DNA of 64,000 bases from NCBI GenBank assembly GCA_911728435.2, contig OU452210.1, forward strand, positions 868,001 to 932,000, in the 5' to 3' direction. Positions 1 to 11,209 of this stretch are shown here, piece by piece. Position numbers and translations under genes: made by a program. The notes under the pieces are model-generated. The model worked only from the letters and a program-made list of their open reading frames with translations, had not been told where the DNA came from and ran no database searches. This stretch comes from Apoderus coryli. Lineage: Eukaryota; Arthropoda; Insecta; Coleoptera; Attelabidae. How positions within the stretch are numbered: position 1 is the first letter of the stretch; the number at the start of each line of letters is the position of its first letter.

Positions 1-1020
1 TCTGAACTTTTAAGATCTGTTCTTTAGATATATTTCTTAATTCTTCTCTTTTTCCGTCATAATCTGTAATAATCTCATTTGCTATTATTTCTTTAATTCT
101 GACATCCTCCTTATTTCGCATATTTACACCGACTAAAACTTCGAATGGTGTAACTCCGATGCTACGTTGAATTGTACAATTTAAAGCTTTTTGGACTCTA
201 CTTAGTATTTATACCATTTCGTTGGATCGTCGAGGCTTAATTTTGTCAAAATCGGAATGATTATTCTGTTTATTCTCTCGACTTGTCCATTTCCTCGTGG
301 CACTCCAGTCGTTATAGTGTAGTGCTTTATTCCTTCTGCCTTGCAGTAGTTTTCAAATTCATCCGACGTGAAAGCTGTGCCTCTGTCAGTAATGATTCTT
401 GCGGGATTACCAAAACTTTCTTGTTGTTTTTCTAAACAGCCTATTACTTCTTTACTCGTCGTGCTTTTGACAGGATATAACCAGCAAAATTTAGAAAAAT
501 CGTCGATAACCACTAGGATGTGTTTGTAATTTCTATTCGTTGAAACAATCGGTCCTAAATGATCTATATGATATGTCTGTAGTGGACTATCACCTTTTGC
601 AATTGGGTATAACATTCCTTCTTTCTTTCCTTCTTTTCTGTTACCTAATATACATTCAACACAATTCGAAATACTCGTATATTTAGTCAACTTATCTTTT
701 AATTTTGGAATATAAAATTCTCTTTCAATAACTTCTTCTGTTTTTCTAATTGCAAAATGACCAATTTCGTGCGCTTTTCTGATGATTTCTGTCGTCATTC
801 CCTTGGGTATCACAATAAGTTCTTTACCGTCTTGATATTTACACAAAATACCATTTTGCAAAAAATAATCTTCATACTCTTCACGTTCCAAAATTTTAAT
901 TATAATTGCTAGATGATCATCTCCCCTTTCCGCTTCTTTAATGCGTTTTGTCAGACAATCTGTAGACTCTTTTATCATTAACATTATAGGGTACCTACTC
1001 AATGCGTCGACGTGCGCCAT
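1..1020 (-). pseudogene. Gypsy-1 integrase and C-terminal pol region
   Basis: This segment joins element cDNA to host DNA. The catalytic core is recognisable: HIDHLGP carries the first acidic residue, TDRGTAF the second, and NGQVERI the glutamate, giving the D-D-E set. An upstream zinc-binding-like segment includes HEIGHFAIRKTEE and CVECILGNR. The frame is open from 1020 to a stop at 202 (after KWYKY). A one-base shift there restores coding (LSRVQKALNCTIQRS...) through the window edge, so the C-terminal part continues outside. The N-terminal junction with RNase H is also frameshifted between 1051 and 1020, where MAHVDALSRYP resumes. I call it a pseudogene of a retrotransposon pol. Confidence 0.88.
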
Positions 1021-1050
1021 TGAGTGCCTTTTCTATGTACTATTTCATAG

Positions 1051-2613
1051 TCATATTCTCCGAGTAATAATGCCCATCGTGTGAACTCTTGTACATAAAT
1101 CTTTTTTATCCATCGTTTTTTGAAAAGCTGAGCAATCTGTAACAATTTTAAATTTATTTCCCAACAGGTACGTTCTAAACTTTTTTACGGCTTGAATCAC
1201 GGCTAAAACTTGAAGTTCGTAACTTATATATCTTTCTTCAGCAGGAGTAGTCTTTTTGCTCATGAAATATATAGGGTGTAGTTTCCCATCTTCAGATGAT
1301 TTTTGCAGTAAGCATGCACCATAACCTCGTTGGCTTGCGTCTGTGTGAAGTTCCGTATCTAACCCTTGCTGAAAAATGCGTAAAACTGGTTCACTTGAAA
1401 GTAAATCTTTCAACTTTATGAATGCTTGCTTTTGTTCTTCTCTAAAAACAAATTTCACATCTTTCCTTAGTAGATCACTTAATGGTTTTGCAATTAAGGC
1501 ATATGAGGATATAAATTTTCTGAAATATCCCGTAAGACCTAAGAATGACTGTAATTGTTTAACACTCGTCGGTTCTGGAAATCTCTTTATCGCTAACGTC
1601 TTTTCTTCTGATGGTTGTATCTTACCGTCTTCTACAACATAACCTAAAAATGCAACTTTTCTTTTTAGAAACTGACATTTTTCTTTTTTAATTTCTAGGC
1701 CATAATCTTTAGCTAGCTCTAACACCATTTTTAATCTCTCGATTCCTTCCTTTTCGTCTTGACTGGGGATAATTATGTCATCCATACAATAAATAGCAAT
1801 ATTTTTCGAAGTTAATGGTCTAAAAATAAAACTAATAAATCTTTGGAAAACAGATGGACTATTACATAACCCAAACGGTACTTTAAGAAATTCAAATTGT
1901 CCATGATGTGTCACAAATGCGGTATACTTTCTACTATCTGGTGCCACTGTTACATGGAAAAATCCATTTTTAAGATCGATTGTACTGTAAACTAGAGATC
2001 CTTGTAGTTTATCTAAAACATCCTCTATTAACGGAAGTGCAAACCTATCTTTAATTATATTTTTGTTTAGTAAACGATAGTCTATACAAATCCTAGCTTT
2101 GCCGTCTTTTTTTCTGACTATTACAATTGGACTTGCAAAATCTGAAAGTATGATATCGTTTTCTAACCACTCTGTTATTTGATTTTCAACTTCTTCTCTT
2201 TCTGGTACGGGCAATCTTCTCGGTCTCTGATAAACAGGTTCGTCACTTTTCATTATAATCTTCATTTCGATATCTGTTGTTTTCGTTTTTTCCGGCTTAT
2301 AGTTTGATATCATTGTTTCAATATCGTGTTTATACTCACAATTTTTAATATGACTAACGTTAACTAATTTATCTTCATTTTTTTCGTTTAGTACAATATT
2401 CATCAGATAATTCTGTTGTTCTTTTTTGTACACAATTATACCGTCTTCTCTTATTGCAACATCAACATCTTTTAACAAATCGTTTCCTACAATCATCTTG
2501 AATGTAGTACTTTCTTTAGGTAGAACATGAATGCTAAGCATAATATGTTCATCGTTAACTAAAATATTTTTCGTGAATGACCCTAAGGTGTTCACTTTAT
2601 TATTGTGTCCCAA
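1051..2613 (-). pseudogene. Gypsy-1 reverse transcriptase-RNase H
   Basis: This is an uninterrupted 520-residue reading frame. Residues ~1-110 link from the protease. The RT domain spans ~115-330, with RKKDGKARICIDYR, TIDLKNGFFHV, VPFGLCNSPSVFQRF, and the polymerase site YCMDDIII supplying the paired aspartates. FLGYVVEDG and LQSFLGLTGYFRKFI are typical of the Ty3/gypsy connection region. RNase H starts near residue 415 (LHTDASQRGYGACLLQ) with the aspartate and the following basic strand. It ends in a frameshift at about 1051. RT copies the element RNA and RNase H removes the template. Within this stretch no stop interrupts the catalytic core. Confidence 0.92.
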
Positions 2614-2625
2614 ACCTTCTACTGT

Positions 2626-2745
2626 CTATTGGTTTTCATTTAGTTCATTATTTGTAAAATAACTGTCGTAAACGTCTTGACGAACTGCACTGATATCACT
2701 ACCAGTATCGAATAATGCAATTAGTTCGACATCATCTAACTGAAT
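2626..2745 (-). pseudogene. Gypsy-1 aspartic protease (retropepsin) fragment
   Basis: A short reading frame on the minus strand gives LIALFDTGSDISAV, the DTG catalytic signature of retroviral-type proteases, about 30 residues after the last zinc knuckle of Gag. It is in a different frame from the zinc-knuckle ORF, consistent with a Gag-Pol frameshift or decay, and it stops at 2626-2628 (TAG) just before the RT frame. The protease would cleave Gag-Pol. Its C-terminal half may continue in the 2613 frame (MIVGNDLLKDVDV resembles the ILG-type strand of retropepsins). Confidence 0.8.
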
Positions 2746-3495
2746 TCTTTGGTACAGACTGTATAATATTTATCGTAGACGAAGTACTTGCGGCTGCAGA
2801 CTCGTTTTTGGAACATTTTGATGCGATATGCCCAAAACTGTTACATTTAAAACATTTTGTACCTCGACTTTTATCAGGACAGACATTTGATTTGTGTCCT
2901 TGCTGACCAGAATTAAAACAACTTCCGCTCTTGTTCTTAGCATAATTATCCTCTCTCTTTATATCTTTATGTTCTTTCTTAACAAATTCTGGTTTAGTAA
3001 AAAACTTTCCTTTAGATGGATTCTGCTGAACTGTTCTTTTCGACTTTATCTGGTCATATACCTTAACTTTCTCTTTGAACTCAAAAAAATCTGTTGCACC
3101 ATATAACACTATTTTGTTCGATGAATCATCTTGGATACCATCTATAAGATATTGTATGATTACTTCAGGTTCTATCATTCCTCGACTGCCTATTTCTTTC
3201 ATGATTAAAACATATTCTTGGACTGTTTCATTATTCTCTTTCTTCCTCGACATCAATAATTTATGGATCTGCGCACTACTCACTTTGACCTCAAACTCAG
3301 CCAGAAGTTTACTTTTCAATAGTGCCCACGACTTAATACCTCTTTCAGACTGTATAAATAATTTCGCTAGACCCTTCAATGATTTTTTTGCGAAAATTAA
3401 CTTCTGAAGATCATTCCATCCTGTAATCTCTGCAATTTCCTCGAAATCATTGATCCATTTACCAATGGGGTAATTATCTTTTCCGTCAAACGTTC
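2732..3495 (-). pseudogene. Gypsy-1 Gag, capsid C-terminal and nucleocapsid part
   Basis: The frame gives a helical capsid-like region (FAKKSLKGLAKLFIQSER, then LMSRKKENNETVQEYVLIMKEIG, a common gypsy capsid pattern). It is followed by a lysine-rich linker and two zinc knuckles, CFNSGQQGHKSNVC (imperfect: second Cys replaced by Ser) and CFKCNSFGHIASKC (perfect CCHC). Nucleocapsid binds the element RNA. The frame is open upstream of the first methionine at 3379 to about 3495, where a frameshift separates it from the N-terminal Gag frame. The loss of one zinc-ligand cysteine suggests relaxed constraint. Confidence 0.85.
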
Positions 3496-4134
3496 TTATA
3501 TTATCTTATATAGACATAGCGCGAAGGTTTCTCTTCTTCTTCGCGTATCTGCTATATATTCTGAATCGGAATCCTCTGTTCCAGAATACCTCTTGTGTAG
3601 TTCTTCATCTTTTCTTTTTCGTTCCTCTCTTATTCGTCTTCTTCTTCCATCTTCTGCGTCTTTTCTTCGTTTATCGTCTTCTGCATCTTTAAGTCTTTTG
3701 TCGTCTTTTGATTTTTCACGTCTTTTATCGTCATTAGCGTCTTTTACTGAAATTTCTTCATATTCAGTTTCTTCTTCTATGCCTTCCTCATCTTCGCTAT
3801 TATTTTCTTCGTTATCGTCTTTTCGTAGGTTAATCAAAAAGGAGCAAATGCAATTGACAATATCATTTTTATTACTTTTATAATTTAAATCAAGGACTTG
3901 ACTAACCGCTATTAAATCAGAAATATCAAACCTAGAATTAACTTCCTCAACTTTAGTTAAATATTCCTCAGATTGAAAATCAAAGTCAAACCCTGAAAAA
4001 TTACGTAATGCTTTTCTAATTGCCCGTGACTCGCCTTCATTACCAAAACAAATAAAATGTAAATTTTTGGCAACATTAAATTTAGTATATTTTATCTGTA
4101 AAGAAATTCTTTCAATTTCACCAAGAGAAGCCAT
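3496..4134 (-). pseudogene. Gypsy-1 Gag N-terminal part
   Basis: A 212-residue frame starts MASLGEIERISLQ and ends LYKII at a stop created by a frameshift; the following Gag frame continues at once. Residues ~1-110 have no motif I can name. Residues ~110-200 are very charged: an acidic run (NSEDEEGIEEETEYEE) and then repeated KDDKR/EDDKRRK/EDGRRR heptad-like blocks that look coiled-coil forming. Its position immediately upstream of capsid and nucleocapsid identifies it as Gag. The serine-rich reading frame on the opposite strand (3593-3883) is only its mirror. Confidence 0.75.
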
Positions 4135-4620
4135 TTTAAAGTAAGTAAATAAAGAAAATATTAATAAAAAATTAAATTCGCCTTCAGACGTACTACTTAA
4201 TTAAATTGCTTCTTTTACAAAATAAATTATTATTTGAAATAATAAACACTATCAAAATTGAACTCTAAAAACAAATGTTCAAATTTACAACCCAAACAAA
4301 ATGTCTATTCTTCGTTCAACGTTGATGAAAGGCGATGATGCATTGATTGAAATTAATTAACAAATAAATTTCCTACCTTGTTTGCGCTCTTCATACAAAC
4401 TCTTTCTTCAATCCGCGAAATCCATGTGATTGCAGCAAAAATTCGTGTTATATCGGCTATCGTCGTTGGTGCTGTTGGTCCTCTAACAAACAGCTGCCGT
4501 CTTTTCGTTTTGCCAAACACAACCTTGTTTCTTGTTTCTCTCTCGCTCACACTGAATAACCGTCTTCGGATTTGCCGCCAAAGCACAGAAAGCGCGCAAA
4601 ACAGTTCTTAGTTACTTATA
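4135..4620 (-). other. Gypsy-1 leader, 3' segment
   Basis: Non-coding leader between Gag and the insertion point of the 4621 element. Short reading frames at 4353-4611 on both strands overlap each other and show no domain. Bases 4616-4620 (TTATA) are the left target duplication of the inserted element; the leader resumes at 7503-7741. Confidence 0.6.
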
Positions 4621-5689
4621 GCAAAGATTAATCTACACAATAGATAGTCAGCCCAATGCATTAAAATCAGAACATCTCTAAGTATGCCTGCCACTACGTG
4701 GCGTAGACTAGCGTGTAAAGCATAGAGCAGTATTGTCACAGCCAGAAACCGTTTTGTAGTTTATTAATATCAAAAACAAAACGCAACGTATAACAATTAT
4801 TTAGATCATTTGCAACAGATATGCACCGGCAATGCTGTATTGTCAGAGAGAGAAATTGATGAAATTCTGTATTAATCTGGAGGGGATACGCAGGGAGGGT
4901 AGAAAAAAAAACAAGGGAATGTGGTGTGTGTCGTGCTGTTGCCAATTCGTCGGTAAAAGAAACACACAGGGTGATTTATTACAAGTACAGTATTGAAATA
5001 AAAGCCTAATCTCTATGAATTAAATTTAATATAATAATATTTAATCCATGTCATACATGTTTCAAGACTAGACCAGTCCCATGATCAGTGGCGAACAATC
5101 GTTAAATGAAAAGCTTTTAGATAGAAACATACTTTTGACTAAATATTTCACGTAGACAATGTGGCAAAGATGTAACAAGATTGTTGTAGATCTTATAATA
5201 CCTATAATAAAAAAATTATCAGTGCTACCTATATTATATTAGGTATACCTATTATAATAGTCTGTCTCTTCATCAGGTATAAGTTCCACTTTATCGGTTT
5301 AGGTACTTAAATTTTACTTCTTTTTAATGTTTCTTCGGGTAAATAATAAGTTCGGTAGGAATAGGGCTTTGGGTATGAAACAAAAAAGATAGAAAATAGA
5401 AATTTGATATAGGGGTAGTTCTAAGCATTTACAAGTTTGTGACGTGTAGCGATTTTCGATGCCGCCCCCGGAGGTATACATGAGGGCGGCGCAATGCCGT
5501 TTTAAATATCTCGTATCGCTTTCTTGGAAAATAAAAAATTGTAACTGATAACTGAAACTTAGTACTTAATACGTGGGCGTAAGAGGTAAGGTCACTTCAC
5601 AGGTCTCTATTAATGAAAGAAAGTTAACATTTTGAGCATCTGCGTAAAATTAAATGTATCCGTTTGGTGGGTAGTTTTGATTACAATAA

Positions 5690-5761
5690 GTCGGTGCCAA
5701 GCCCAAGCCCGAAACAAAATAAATCTATATTTACCTACTACCTATTTGGCTTGGTACCGAC
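5690..5761. repeat. Small inverted repeat (hairpin) inside the 4621 element
   Basis: GTCGGTGCCAAGCC at 5690-5703 is matched, with one mismatch, by the reverse complement at 5748-5761 (GGCTTGGTACCGAC). The 44-bp loop is AT-rich. It could be a small nested foldback unit or an internal hairpin of the host element. Confidence 0.55.
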
Positions 5762-7071
5762 TATTATGTGCATTGTTGTCTTTTGAATGATATTTGTATT
5801 TTGTTATTTTTCGTATTTTTTATTAGTTCTTTTGACAGCTCTGGTGTCATCAATACACCTGTATCCCGAATTGCACCAAATTGCGATGCTATTGAACAAG
5901 CATATAATCCTAAATATAATATTCTTTTTGAACTACCTGTATCTCGAAAACCAAGCCGTAGCGGACCCATGTACATATGAAATTTGTATCTTAAAATTAG
6001 TCAAAGAATCACCCTTTAAAGTTTGTACAAGTACTTATGCAACACCCTGTATACATAGATACTTTGATTTGCAATTTGCAAATCTGTCAAACTAGGTAAT
6101 GCTGTTTTTTTTATTTACTTTCAAATATGGTGTTATGTAATTGTATTCAAATTAAATGTTTGGGGATGATATTTACGAGTTTTATTTTTTTATATAGAGA
6201 AACTGTTATTCAGTTTTTAAGGATCAATCTGAAGCAGACGATTGTACTTGTTAAAACATGAAAAAAGTTATTGTCGTGATACTTTTAACACCCTGTTGGT
6301 GGGTTTTTAAAGCTTTTTACGAAACGTGTTAACAATACAATCTACATAAATCGTTAGTTTTTTAAAGTTTTATGATCATTGCACAAAAACCAATATTAGG
6401 GAGACTGTAAGTTTTTTTTCAATTCGGCGTTGCAGAATTTGAACCTAATTGTGATAATTGTGTTATTTTACTAGTATAGATATTTTTGAGTAAATTAATT
6501 CGGTTATAATCGATGAGTAGAATCTTTGGAGTAAAATACATTTCACAAAAACCCTGAACCATATTTCTCATTAGATTTAAATTTTCATTAAAAACAGATT
6601 AAAAATTCTAATTTTTTACATCCTGCATTTCGAAACCGTATTTTTTTAAATAATTATTGTCATGCTGGAAATTTCAAACCTTATTTACTTCAGCAACTTG
6701 TAAAAAGCACAGCCTTTTTAATATTAACATTTCTTAAAATCGATATTACGCGATAACGATGACTTTCTATCAATATCACAGAAGGATACATTTATTACGT
6801 ATATAATTTGTTAGATTTTACATCTCCGAATTGAAACACACGCAAAAAATGTGCATAAAAAAGTTAGGGTAGCATTTCACGCCTGTATGCCCCTTTAATT
6901 TACCCGCCTCTGAGATTTATTTTTTCATAATGTTAACGACAAGTTGAATCTGCTGTTTGAGTTTGATCCTTAAAACTGAATCAGGTAATAACCGGAAGTC
7001 CTATCTATAACGCCAAATTTCGTTAATTTAAATATAACTTTTTGATGCATCCTTATATCCGAAATTTAAAA

Positions 7072-7107
7072 TTAAATGACTAAAATAATATTATTTTAGT
7101 CATTTAA
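7072..7107. repeat. Perfect 36-bp palindrome
   Basis: Bases 7072-7089 (TTAAATGACTAAAATAAT) are followed without spacer by their exact reverse complement at 7090-7107. It lies 395 bp inside the right end of the 4621-7502 element. It may be a cruciform-forming relic of a two-sided insertion or a fold-related feature of the element. Confidence 0.85.
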
Positions 7108-7741
7108 AATTATTGTCTAAAACATTTAATAAACCAGCCCTGTATATTTATACTATTATAGTAATTTCTTTTATTTTCGTCCATACACATTAATCTTTGC
7201 GTAGATAGGTATACGTATACCATATAATTTTAAACAAAAAACACTGCTGCACAGTAGTACATATATGATACCTATAATATAAAAACAAACTCCCACCTCG
7301 TAGGGGAAAGTATACTCGTCCTTGTCTAACATTGCCCATATGATTATTTTATGTCAACACAATACATATAACGCCATCTACAATTTCCATAATTTCCATG
7401 GTTGCATGTTTTTCTAATAGATGTAGCTCGTGTCGAGACAGTTTCAATTTTTGTTTTATTTCCCATATACGCTGAATATCTATTGTGTAGATTAATCTTT
7501 GCTTATAGTAATTTGATTATTGTTAAATAATCGTATATTAACAATATTTGCATCAAATTTCAATACTCTGGATAACTATGCAGGAACTATTTATGCACAA
7601 ATATTATTATCGTCTTTAATTCTTTTGAGTCGACTTATACCGCTTCTTGTCAATTAAACATCAATTTTAACGTTGTTAATTACACTTTTTTAATGTTACT
7701 TTTTATTATTATTACCACTTTCTTCTATACTTTTAGCTTTT

Positions 7742-7759
7742 ATCCCGGACGAGCCCCCA
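7742..7759 (-). promoter_or_regulatory. Gypsy-1 primer binding site (tRNA-Pro type)
   Basis: On the minus strand the 18 bases TGGGGGCTCGTCCGGGAT start three bases after the LTR end. This is the complement of the 3' end of tRNA-Pro, the primer site known from murine leukaemia virus. It would prime minus-strand DNA synthesis. It fixes the LTR boundary and shows that 7508-7741 is leader. Confidence 0.88.
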
Positions 7760-7762
7760 AAA

Positions 7763-8014
7763 TGTAGGCTTTTTCTTGTTTGTCTAGGGTTAATTTCTTT
7801 AGATAGGTATGTTTTAATAAACAACGTCGTTAATACGTTTAAGATTAATAATTTTAATGAAACACAAATTAAATTATATTCACAAATTATAACTGGATAA
7901 TAACTAATACGGGTGGAATAACATATATAACTTAGAGTAACGTATAAAACAATTAAGATAATTCAGAAGCATTCGCAAAAAGATAGTACGTCTTACTTCT
8001 GCGGCATAACTACA
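7763..8014 (-). repeat. Gypsy-1 5' LTR, 252 bp
   Basis: On the minus strand the segment runs TGTAG...CTACA, a 5-bp terminal inverted repeat with TG/CA ends. It ends three bases before the primer binding site. The outer boundary at 8014 is inferred from that inverted repeat alone, because the partner LTR is outside the window. Confidence 0.65.
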
Positions 8015-8198
8015 TCGACTGAAGGTCAAACGTCATAGCTACTAAAAATATACAGGGGCGGTTGGAAGTAAATTATAATTAAGAGTTTAATAATGAGTTG
8101 AAATTAATCCTACATAAGGTAAGTAGTAATCCTTTTATATAAGTACCATTTAGTAAAGTACAAAACTAAAGTCAGTTTAAAACGAAAAAAAATGTTGA

Positions 8199-8393
8199 AA
8201 ACCCGCCGATACGAGGGGAGAAATTTTATGGGCTCTTCATGGATATTTAGTGCTATCCGCTAAGCTATGTTCCAAAGGTGCCAGTGGAAAGATAAGCCAT
8301 TTAAAGTACACGATAAAAGACTCTCAAGAATCTTTTTTATTTTGTGCTAAAACAGTTCAAGAAATAGAAGAACATTATAATAAACCTTAAAGG
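8199..8393 (+). pseudogene. Short coding remnant, uncharacterised insect repeat protein
   Basis: An open frame of about 64 codons with no initiating ATG at its start reads through LHGYLVLSAKLCSKGASG and then KYTIKDSQESFLFCAKTVQEI before a TAA. A neighbouring frame after the stop gives FNRTYGFYKSIPKA, suggesting a frameshift. The pattern 'I-x-x-SQESF-x-x-x-x-K-T-x-x-E-I-E' resembles the C-terminal part of multi-copy, function-unknown proteins scattered in insect genomes, but I am recalling this and cannot verify it. No membrane segment or catalytic motif is visible. Confidence 0.35.
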
Positions 8394-8639
8394 AAGAAAA
8401 TCTGCAATTCAACCGTACTTATGGGTTCTATAAGTCTATTCCAAAGGCGCACACTGTTTACTTAAAAACCTGTTATTTTGATTAATAATAATAATATAAT
8501 AAATTACTTTATTGAGAACTTAGAAAAGTTACACAAAAGGCGAAGTCGATGCACAGCCTCCTAGCTTAACATATTAGCAATACTAAAGATAACTGCATAA
8601 TAATAACAACAACAAAAACCCTGATACATAAAAAAAGGC

Positions 8640-9600
8640 AATGATTCCTGGATGCCCTGCGGCACTACGCAATGTCCTGGGCCCAGACACTGCCGTTCCC
8701 AAAATGACAACCTGACTTCTATCATTCACATACGTTCCGAGTAGAGACACAGCAGACTCCCCAAAGCCCAGGTAACTCACAATGGCCAGCAACAAACCAT
8801 GACCAATGCGGTTAAATGCCCCTTGCGTAGTCCAACAGCAGCAATGCCGTCAATCGATCCTGATCTACCGCCCCCAATGCATCATCCAGTATTTTAAGTC
8901 ATGTCGTGGAGCAACTGTGACCCTGACGGAACCCAGACTGGACCTCCGACAACAACGCATGCCCATCAAGATATGTTTTCATTTGATTGCAGATCACTCT
9001 CTCAATAACCTTGGAGATCGCTGGGAGTATATTAATCGGTCTATAAGATCCTTAAACGTTCTCGTTTCTATATAGTAATTAACTAGATGCTGTATAAAGG
9101 GCATTATAAACGGACAACTACTACTACTAGCATATCAATAGTGATCATGTCACTGCCTACAGCATTTGACTTAATCCCAAGCAATGCATCAAGTATCTCC
9201 CCATGATCCTCCATTGTAAATTCAAAGTTAATATCAGGCCTAACTTTATTACCTATATTGCCTATTACCTAAAAATTGATCGTTCCTGGGTCCGGATTGT
9301 TGGTAGAAGTGGCCACAAAAAATCATTAATATTATCAACATCATGAATAAAAGACGGTATTGTGATATTTTCCCTTGCATAAATGTTTAGATCTCGTAAT
9401 AATTTCTAATTTTGTTTAGAAGAATTTCCGCGGCCTTTAGTTTTCAAATATAGTTTTTTCTCCCTTTTCACCTCAGACGACAGACGAATCTGACATGTTT
9501 AGCATTTAATATTAACCGAAGTCAACTCTTGCTGCCTAGGCCTGATCCTAAGTTTTATAAGAGGTCGCCGCATTACTCTGGCATACATTATTTTAATTTG
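8640..9600 (-). pseudogene. LINE reverse transcriptase fragment
   Basis: Read on the minus strand in shifting frames this gives non-LTR retrotransposon RT: a segment before the palm (KSNAVGSDMITIDML), then RPISILPAISKVIERVI and LSEVQSGFRQGHSC, the standard RT block 2-3 sequence. LLLLDYA follows where the first catalytic aspartate sits, then VSYLGFGESAVSLLGTYVNDRSQVV. At least three frameshifts or stops occur, the C-terminal YADD region is lost at 8640, and there is no endonuclease domain. The layout resembles the Jockey/I group of insect LINEs. Dead copy. Confidence 0.75.
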
Positions 9601-11209
9601 TTGGCCTCCTCAATTAAATCGTCAGAGTCTTTAAATATTTTTAAAAATGAATTAAAGCTATTCTTAATCTCAAATTGTTTTTATACGTTACGTTAGGAGT
9701 AGTCGGATTTTGCTGTGGCACACTGTGCCTGCCTCATGCGTGACATCAGATTTTTTTATTTGTTACTAGTTGTTATATCATGTGGATCGTCTTTAGTGAC
9801 TGACTTGTTTTTTGTTTTTATTTGTGATATATAGGTACGCACAATATGACCTGCCAATGTATATATTTTTTATACCAATTAATGGCTAATAAAGTTTATT
9901 TTAACTTGATTTGAATAAAACGACGTCTACTCCACAAAATGATCTATATACAGGGTGAACTATCACTCAGTACAAAAATTTTAACTGGAGGTAGAGAAAA
10001 ATAAGATTTAACAGAATCGCCTTTCAAAAAAATTCCAAAATTTTTATTAAAGGAGAAAATAATTTTTTTGTAAATCATATTAAACTCCCTTTTTACGACG
10101 CCTATGACCGCCTGCCCAATTGAAGTTTAAATTAGACATTAGTTTAAAGGTTATGATGCAGCACCATGTTGCCAAGTGTATCGAATTACCGCGCATTTAA
10201 AGTAAAAAATGTATTTACAAAATGTAGATAGGTAAGTAATTATGTGACTACAATCTTACTAAATATTATGTGAGCACCTACCTTTCGGATATGTCGAACT
10301 CTGAGTGTTGCACTTTTGTTTGTTTTCTTTAAAACATCCTGGGGACTGCTTGGTTTCCCTCGTTCACTCTTCTTGTTTAATGTGAGGTACACAGCCCGAC
10401 GACCACGACAAGGTGGATCCCCTCCGTCAGGAAAACCCCAGGGTAACAAAAAACACACAAATGCAAATGACACTAGCACTTGATTAAGGTCAAAGAACTA
10501 CAACAACAAATGTTCAAACAGGCCACCGTTCACTTCACCACACTTGTTTACGCGCTTAATCACTGAACTTCGGATACGTGCAAAAACACCAGGATAATTG
10601 CGGATTTGTTGATCAGCTGCCCCTCAATTTGTAGTCGTAACTGCTGTTCATTACCAATCTCCGTTTCATGTAGATGTAAAATTATTATTATTTTACATAA
10701 CTCGTTCATGTTTTACAACAGGAACTTCTCGGGCATCACTCAGCACAGTAATAATATGTTAATTCCACGTTTGAATAAGGCATTTTCAATAATTAAATTG
10801 AATTTTTTAAACATTCAAAACACAATGAAGGAATATAATAATGCAAAGTCAAAAACGCGATGACAAATGACATACCAACAACTTAAGGATATTATCAAAA
10901 TATCGATATATCGGAATAAAAAATATCCATAGTCACATCGATAATTTACACTTCATTATAACGATATATTGATATATTATTACCTTAGAATTTCGAATAT
11001 AAAGAGTATACCGCCGATAATTTCATTTAGCAGATATATCGATATATTCCATTCGATATACCACTGGGCTTTGCCAACGATAGTGCCAATGTATCGGATC
11101 ACACATCTGTATTTATTAACATTAGTGTAGTTTCTAGTTATTGTTGAATTTATATCAAAAATATTACTATTTTATCGGATGAAAATGTACGATATCGATT
11201 GTTGAAATT
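9601..11209. other. Intergenic, no gene recognised
   Basis: No convincing coding region. The stretch holds a TATACAGGGTGAACTATC motif at 9950, an AT-rich block at 10900-11060 with ATCGATAT palindromes on both sides, and short frames at 10240-10479 and 10606-10863 without domains. It is probably decayed repeat DNA. Confidence 0.5.

Larger units (their letters stand above)
4621..7502. mobile_element. 2.88-kb TIR element nested in Gypsy-1 leader
   Basis: The two ends are inverted repeats of 32 bp with a single mismatch: 4621-4652 begins GCAAAGATTAATCTACAC, and 7471-7502 is its reverse complement. The same five bases, TTATA, flank it at 4616-4620 and 7503-7507 and look like a target-site duplication. 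No ORF inside (longest about 100 codons, at 5787-6095) carries a transposase motif, so it is non-autonomous. GCAAAG ends with a 5-bp duplication do not match a superfamily I can name with confidence. The interior holds short inverted repeats and a perfect 36-bp palindrome, described separately. Confidence 0.75.
1..8014 (-). mobile_element. Ty3/gypsy LTR retrotransposon Gypsy-1, 3' end beyond window
   Basis: Reading on the minus strand, the order is LTR (7763-8014), primer binding site (7742-7759), leader, Gag (4134 down to 2732), protease (2745-2626), reverse transcriptase-RNase H (2613-1051) and integrase (1020-1). This is the canonical Ty3/gypsy pol order. The 3' LTR lies left of base 1, so the target duplication cannot be checked. 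At least four reading-frame breaks (near 3500, 2740, 1050 and 202) show the copy cannot make a full Gag-Pol. No envelope ORF is visible. The leader is interrupted by an unrelated element at 4621-7502; without it the leader is about 725 bp, a normal size. Confidence 0.9.

Noticed and set aside
3593..3883. Serine-rich plus-strand frame
   Set aside because: Exact mirror of the charged Gag repeat on the minus strand; low-complexity antisense artefact.
5764..6095. Overlapping hydrophobic frames on both strands
   Set aside because: Three frames over one segment, no domain, inside a non-coding TIR element.
1..8014. Endogenous errantivirus with env
   Set aside because: No env-like frame (signal peptide, furin site or transmembrane anchor) was found in any of the three gypsy elements.
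10900..11060. TATCGATA motifs as DREF-type promoter sites
   Set aside because: No gene start nearby and the motifs lie in AT-rich self-complementary repeats; similar motifs occur at random sites (12980, 33900).
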